42,082 nucleotides of DNA, from positions 1-42,082 of the forward strand of contig JAFUMP010000007.1 of the NCBI GenBank assembly GCA_017482685.1, written 5' to 3'. The stretch is from a bacterium (GTDB lineage Bacteria > Cyanobacteriota > Vampirovibrionia > Gastranaerophilales > Gastranaerophilaceae). The number at the start of each line of letters is the position of its first letter. Position 1 is the first letter of the stretch. The notes below the pieces were generated by a model. It saw only the letters and a program-made list of their open reading frames with translations, made no database searches and was not told the origin of the DNA. Shown piece after piece: positions 40,657 through 42,082 of this stretch. Made by a program: the position numbers and the translations under genes.

Positions 40657-40683
40657 TATTCTTAAATAGAGAGGATAATAATT

Positions 40684-42082
40684 ATGCAAGTTTCATTAAA
40701 TTGGTTAAACGAATTAGTTGATTTAAGTGGTATAGAAGTCGCTCAAATAGCTCACGAGCTTACTATGAGTGGACTTGAAGTAGAAGAAATAGAAGAAGTA
40801 AAACCAAAGTTTACAAATATAATTACAGCAAAAATCGAAAAAATTGATAATCACCCAAACTCTGATAGATTACATTTGGTAACTGTAAATACAGGCTCAT
40901 CAATAAAAACGGTTGTTTGTGGTGCACAAAATATACAAGAAGGCCAAGTAATTCCTTATGCTTCTGTTGGAAGCAAAGTTCTTGATAGAAAAACTGGTGA
41001 ACAATTTGAACTTACTCCTGCGGTTATCCGTGGAGTTGAATCTCAAGGCATGCTTTGTTCTGATGACGAACTAGGTGTCAATGACAGAAACTATCAAGAG
41101 GAAGATGGTATTTTAATTCTAAATAGATTATTTCCAAATGTAGGATTAGGATTAAATGTTGAAGATGTTTTAGGATTTGATAAGGACTTCATACTCCACA
41201 CTGCACCTACTGCAAATCGCGGTGACCAAATGTCTGTAATAGGTATTGCTAGAGAATTATCTGCTTTATTTGATAGGCCAATGAAATTTGAATATGCGAG
41301 AAGAGCTTGTGAAAAAGCCGATTTTGAAGTTGAAATAAAAGACGAAACTGTTTGTAAATATTATTCAATCGGTATTCTTAAAAATATAACAATTAAGCCT
41401 TCTCCAGAATGGATGCAAAAAAGACTTGGAGCTTCTGGAATAAGAGCAATTAATAACGTTGTCGATATTACAAACTATGTTCTTTTAGAATACGGAACAC
41501 CACTTCATGCATTTGATTACGACAAATTAAACGGATATCTTTGCGTAAGAAGAGCTGAAGCTGGCGAAAAAATAGTTACTCTTGACGAAGTTGAAAGAGA
41601 ATTAACAACTGATTCTGTTCTTATTGCAACTAAAGAAGCACCAGTTTGTTTAGGCGGTGTATTTGGTGGTAATAACTCTGAAGTTGATGATAATACTAAA
41701 AATATTGCTTTAGAAGGCGCTTATTTCTATCCTGCAACTACCAGAAAAAGCAGTAGAAGTGTTGGATATCGTTCAGATGCTTCTGCTCGATTTGAACGTG
41801 GTGTTGATATTGAAGCTGTTAAACCAGGTTTATTAAGAGCTGTTGAACTTCTAGAAAAATACGCTGATGCTAAATTTGAAGGACTTGTTGAAACTGGTGT
41901 AAATGAGCTTGAGCCAATCGATATAACTTTAAGATATTCACAAATTAAAAGACTTTTAGGTTGTGAAATCGAAGCTGAAAAATGCCTTTCAATTCTAGAA
42001 AATTTAGGATTTGAAATTTTAGGTAAAAATGATATGGCTTGCAAAGTTAGAGTACCTTCTTTCAGAGCTGATGACGTCACAA
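40684..42082 (+). CDS. pheT: Phenylalanyl-tRNA synthetase beta subunit (5' part)
   Basis: The frame is open from ATG 40684 to the window end, about 466 residues of a usual 790-800. The start MQVSLNWLNELVDLS is typical. Residues about 40-155 are the EMAP-like tRNA-binding domain (NHPNSDRLHLVTVN, VVCGAQNIQEGQ, RGVESQGMLCSDDE). The B3/B4 domain follows (IRAINNVVDITNYVLLEYGT, PLHAFDYDKL, LGGVFGG), and B5 begins near the end (ITLRYSQIKRLLGC). The alpha subunit pheS is not immediately upstream, where the HD protein lies instead. Downstream parts (anticodon-binding FDX domain) are outside the window. Confidence 0.96.
   Translation, partial: MQVSLNWLNELVDLSGIEVAQIAHELTMSGLEVEEIEEVKPKFTNIITAKIEKIDNHPNSDRLHLVTVNTGSSIKTVVCGAQNIQEGQVIPYASVGSKVLDRKTGEQFELTPAVIRGVESQGMLCSDDELGVNDRNYQEEDGILILNRLFPNVGLGLNVEDVLGFDKDFILHTAPTANRGDQMSVIGIARELSALFDRPMKFEYARRACEKADFEVEIKDETVCKYYSIGILKNITIKPSPEWMQKRLGASGIRAINNVVDITNYVLLEYGTPLHAFDYDKLNGYLCVRRAEAGEKIVTLDEVERELTTDSVLIATKEAPVCLGGVFGGNNSEVDDNTKNIALEGAYFYPATTRKSSRSVGYRSDASARFERGVDIEAVKPGLLRAVELLEKYADAKFEGLVETGVNELEPIDITLRYSQIKRLLGCEIEAEKCLSILENLGFEILGKNDMACKVRVPSFRADDVT

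Overview
The window looks like chromosomal DNA of a low-GC, Gram-negative, flagellated bacterium. An outer membrane with LPS is implied by a metal-dependent KDO-8-phosphate synthase (kdsA) and a 1448-residue AsmA/TamB-like protein. Flagella are implied by two separate sets of rod genes, by fliE and by a near-perfect sigma-28 promoter. A non-mevalonate isoprenoid gene (ispH), an S1 protein with four S1 domains and a complete minCDE operon are also present. Taken together with several proteins of unknown family, the best guess is a gut Gastranaerophilales (Vampirovibrionia/Melainabacteria) genome. That assignment is inferred from gene content and style, not proved.

Layout. 1-1.7 kb: the start of an HU gene on the minus strand, then a small accessory island with a JAMM-like protein and a 93-residue protein, punctuated by three copies of an intergenic repeat. 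1.8-5.4 kb: aroA, kdsA and an orphan dehydratase-activase-like ATPase, plus a 120-residue protein under a sigma-28 promoter. 5.5-12.8 kb (all minus): a large protein with helical ends, a small barrel-like protein, an HD-GYP protein, two tandem amino-acid permeases, a four-helix-bundle gene enclosed by perfect 38-bp inverted repeats, and glyQ. 12.9-19.8 kb: an EF-hand protein, the AsmA/TamB-like giant and an exported protein. 19.9-26.1 kb: a HIT hydrolase and speE, minCDE, a drug-efflux MFS pump with a three-element operator, and prephenate dehydratase. 26.1-28.4 kb: flagellar cluster 1, with two FlgF/FlgG-type proteins, a flgB interrupted by an in-frame UGA, and flgC. 28.6-32.9 kb: two glycosyltransferases, a tRNA 3'-end-like remnant, ispH and rpsA. 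32.9-35.9 kb: an exported protein, an XRE regulator, a P-loop ATPase and a protein made of seven tandem helix-turn-helix repeats. 35.9-39.5 kb: a LuxR-type response regulator and a histidine kinase upstream of and co-directional with flgB, flgC and fliE (flagellar cluster 2). 39.8-42.1 kb: a short HD-domain protein and the 5' part of pheT.

The themes that tie the window together are flagellar assembly and its regulation (two rod clusters, a kinase/regulator pair, a sigma-28 promoter, and glycosyltransferases beside cluster 1), cell envelope and division (kdsA, AsmA/TamB, Min), and aromatic amino-acid synthesis (aroA, pheA). The items most worth pursuing are the UGA in flgB next to a second intact rod set, the seven-fold HTH repeat protein, the inverted-repeat element carrying a four-helix-bundle gene, and a recurrent promoter layout in which the -10 box lies 6-8 nt before the start codon, suggesting leaderless mRNAs.
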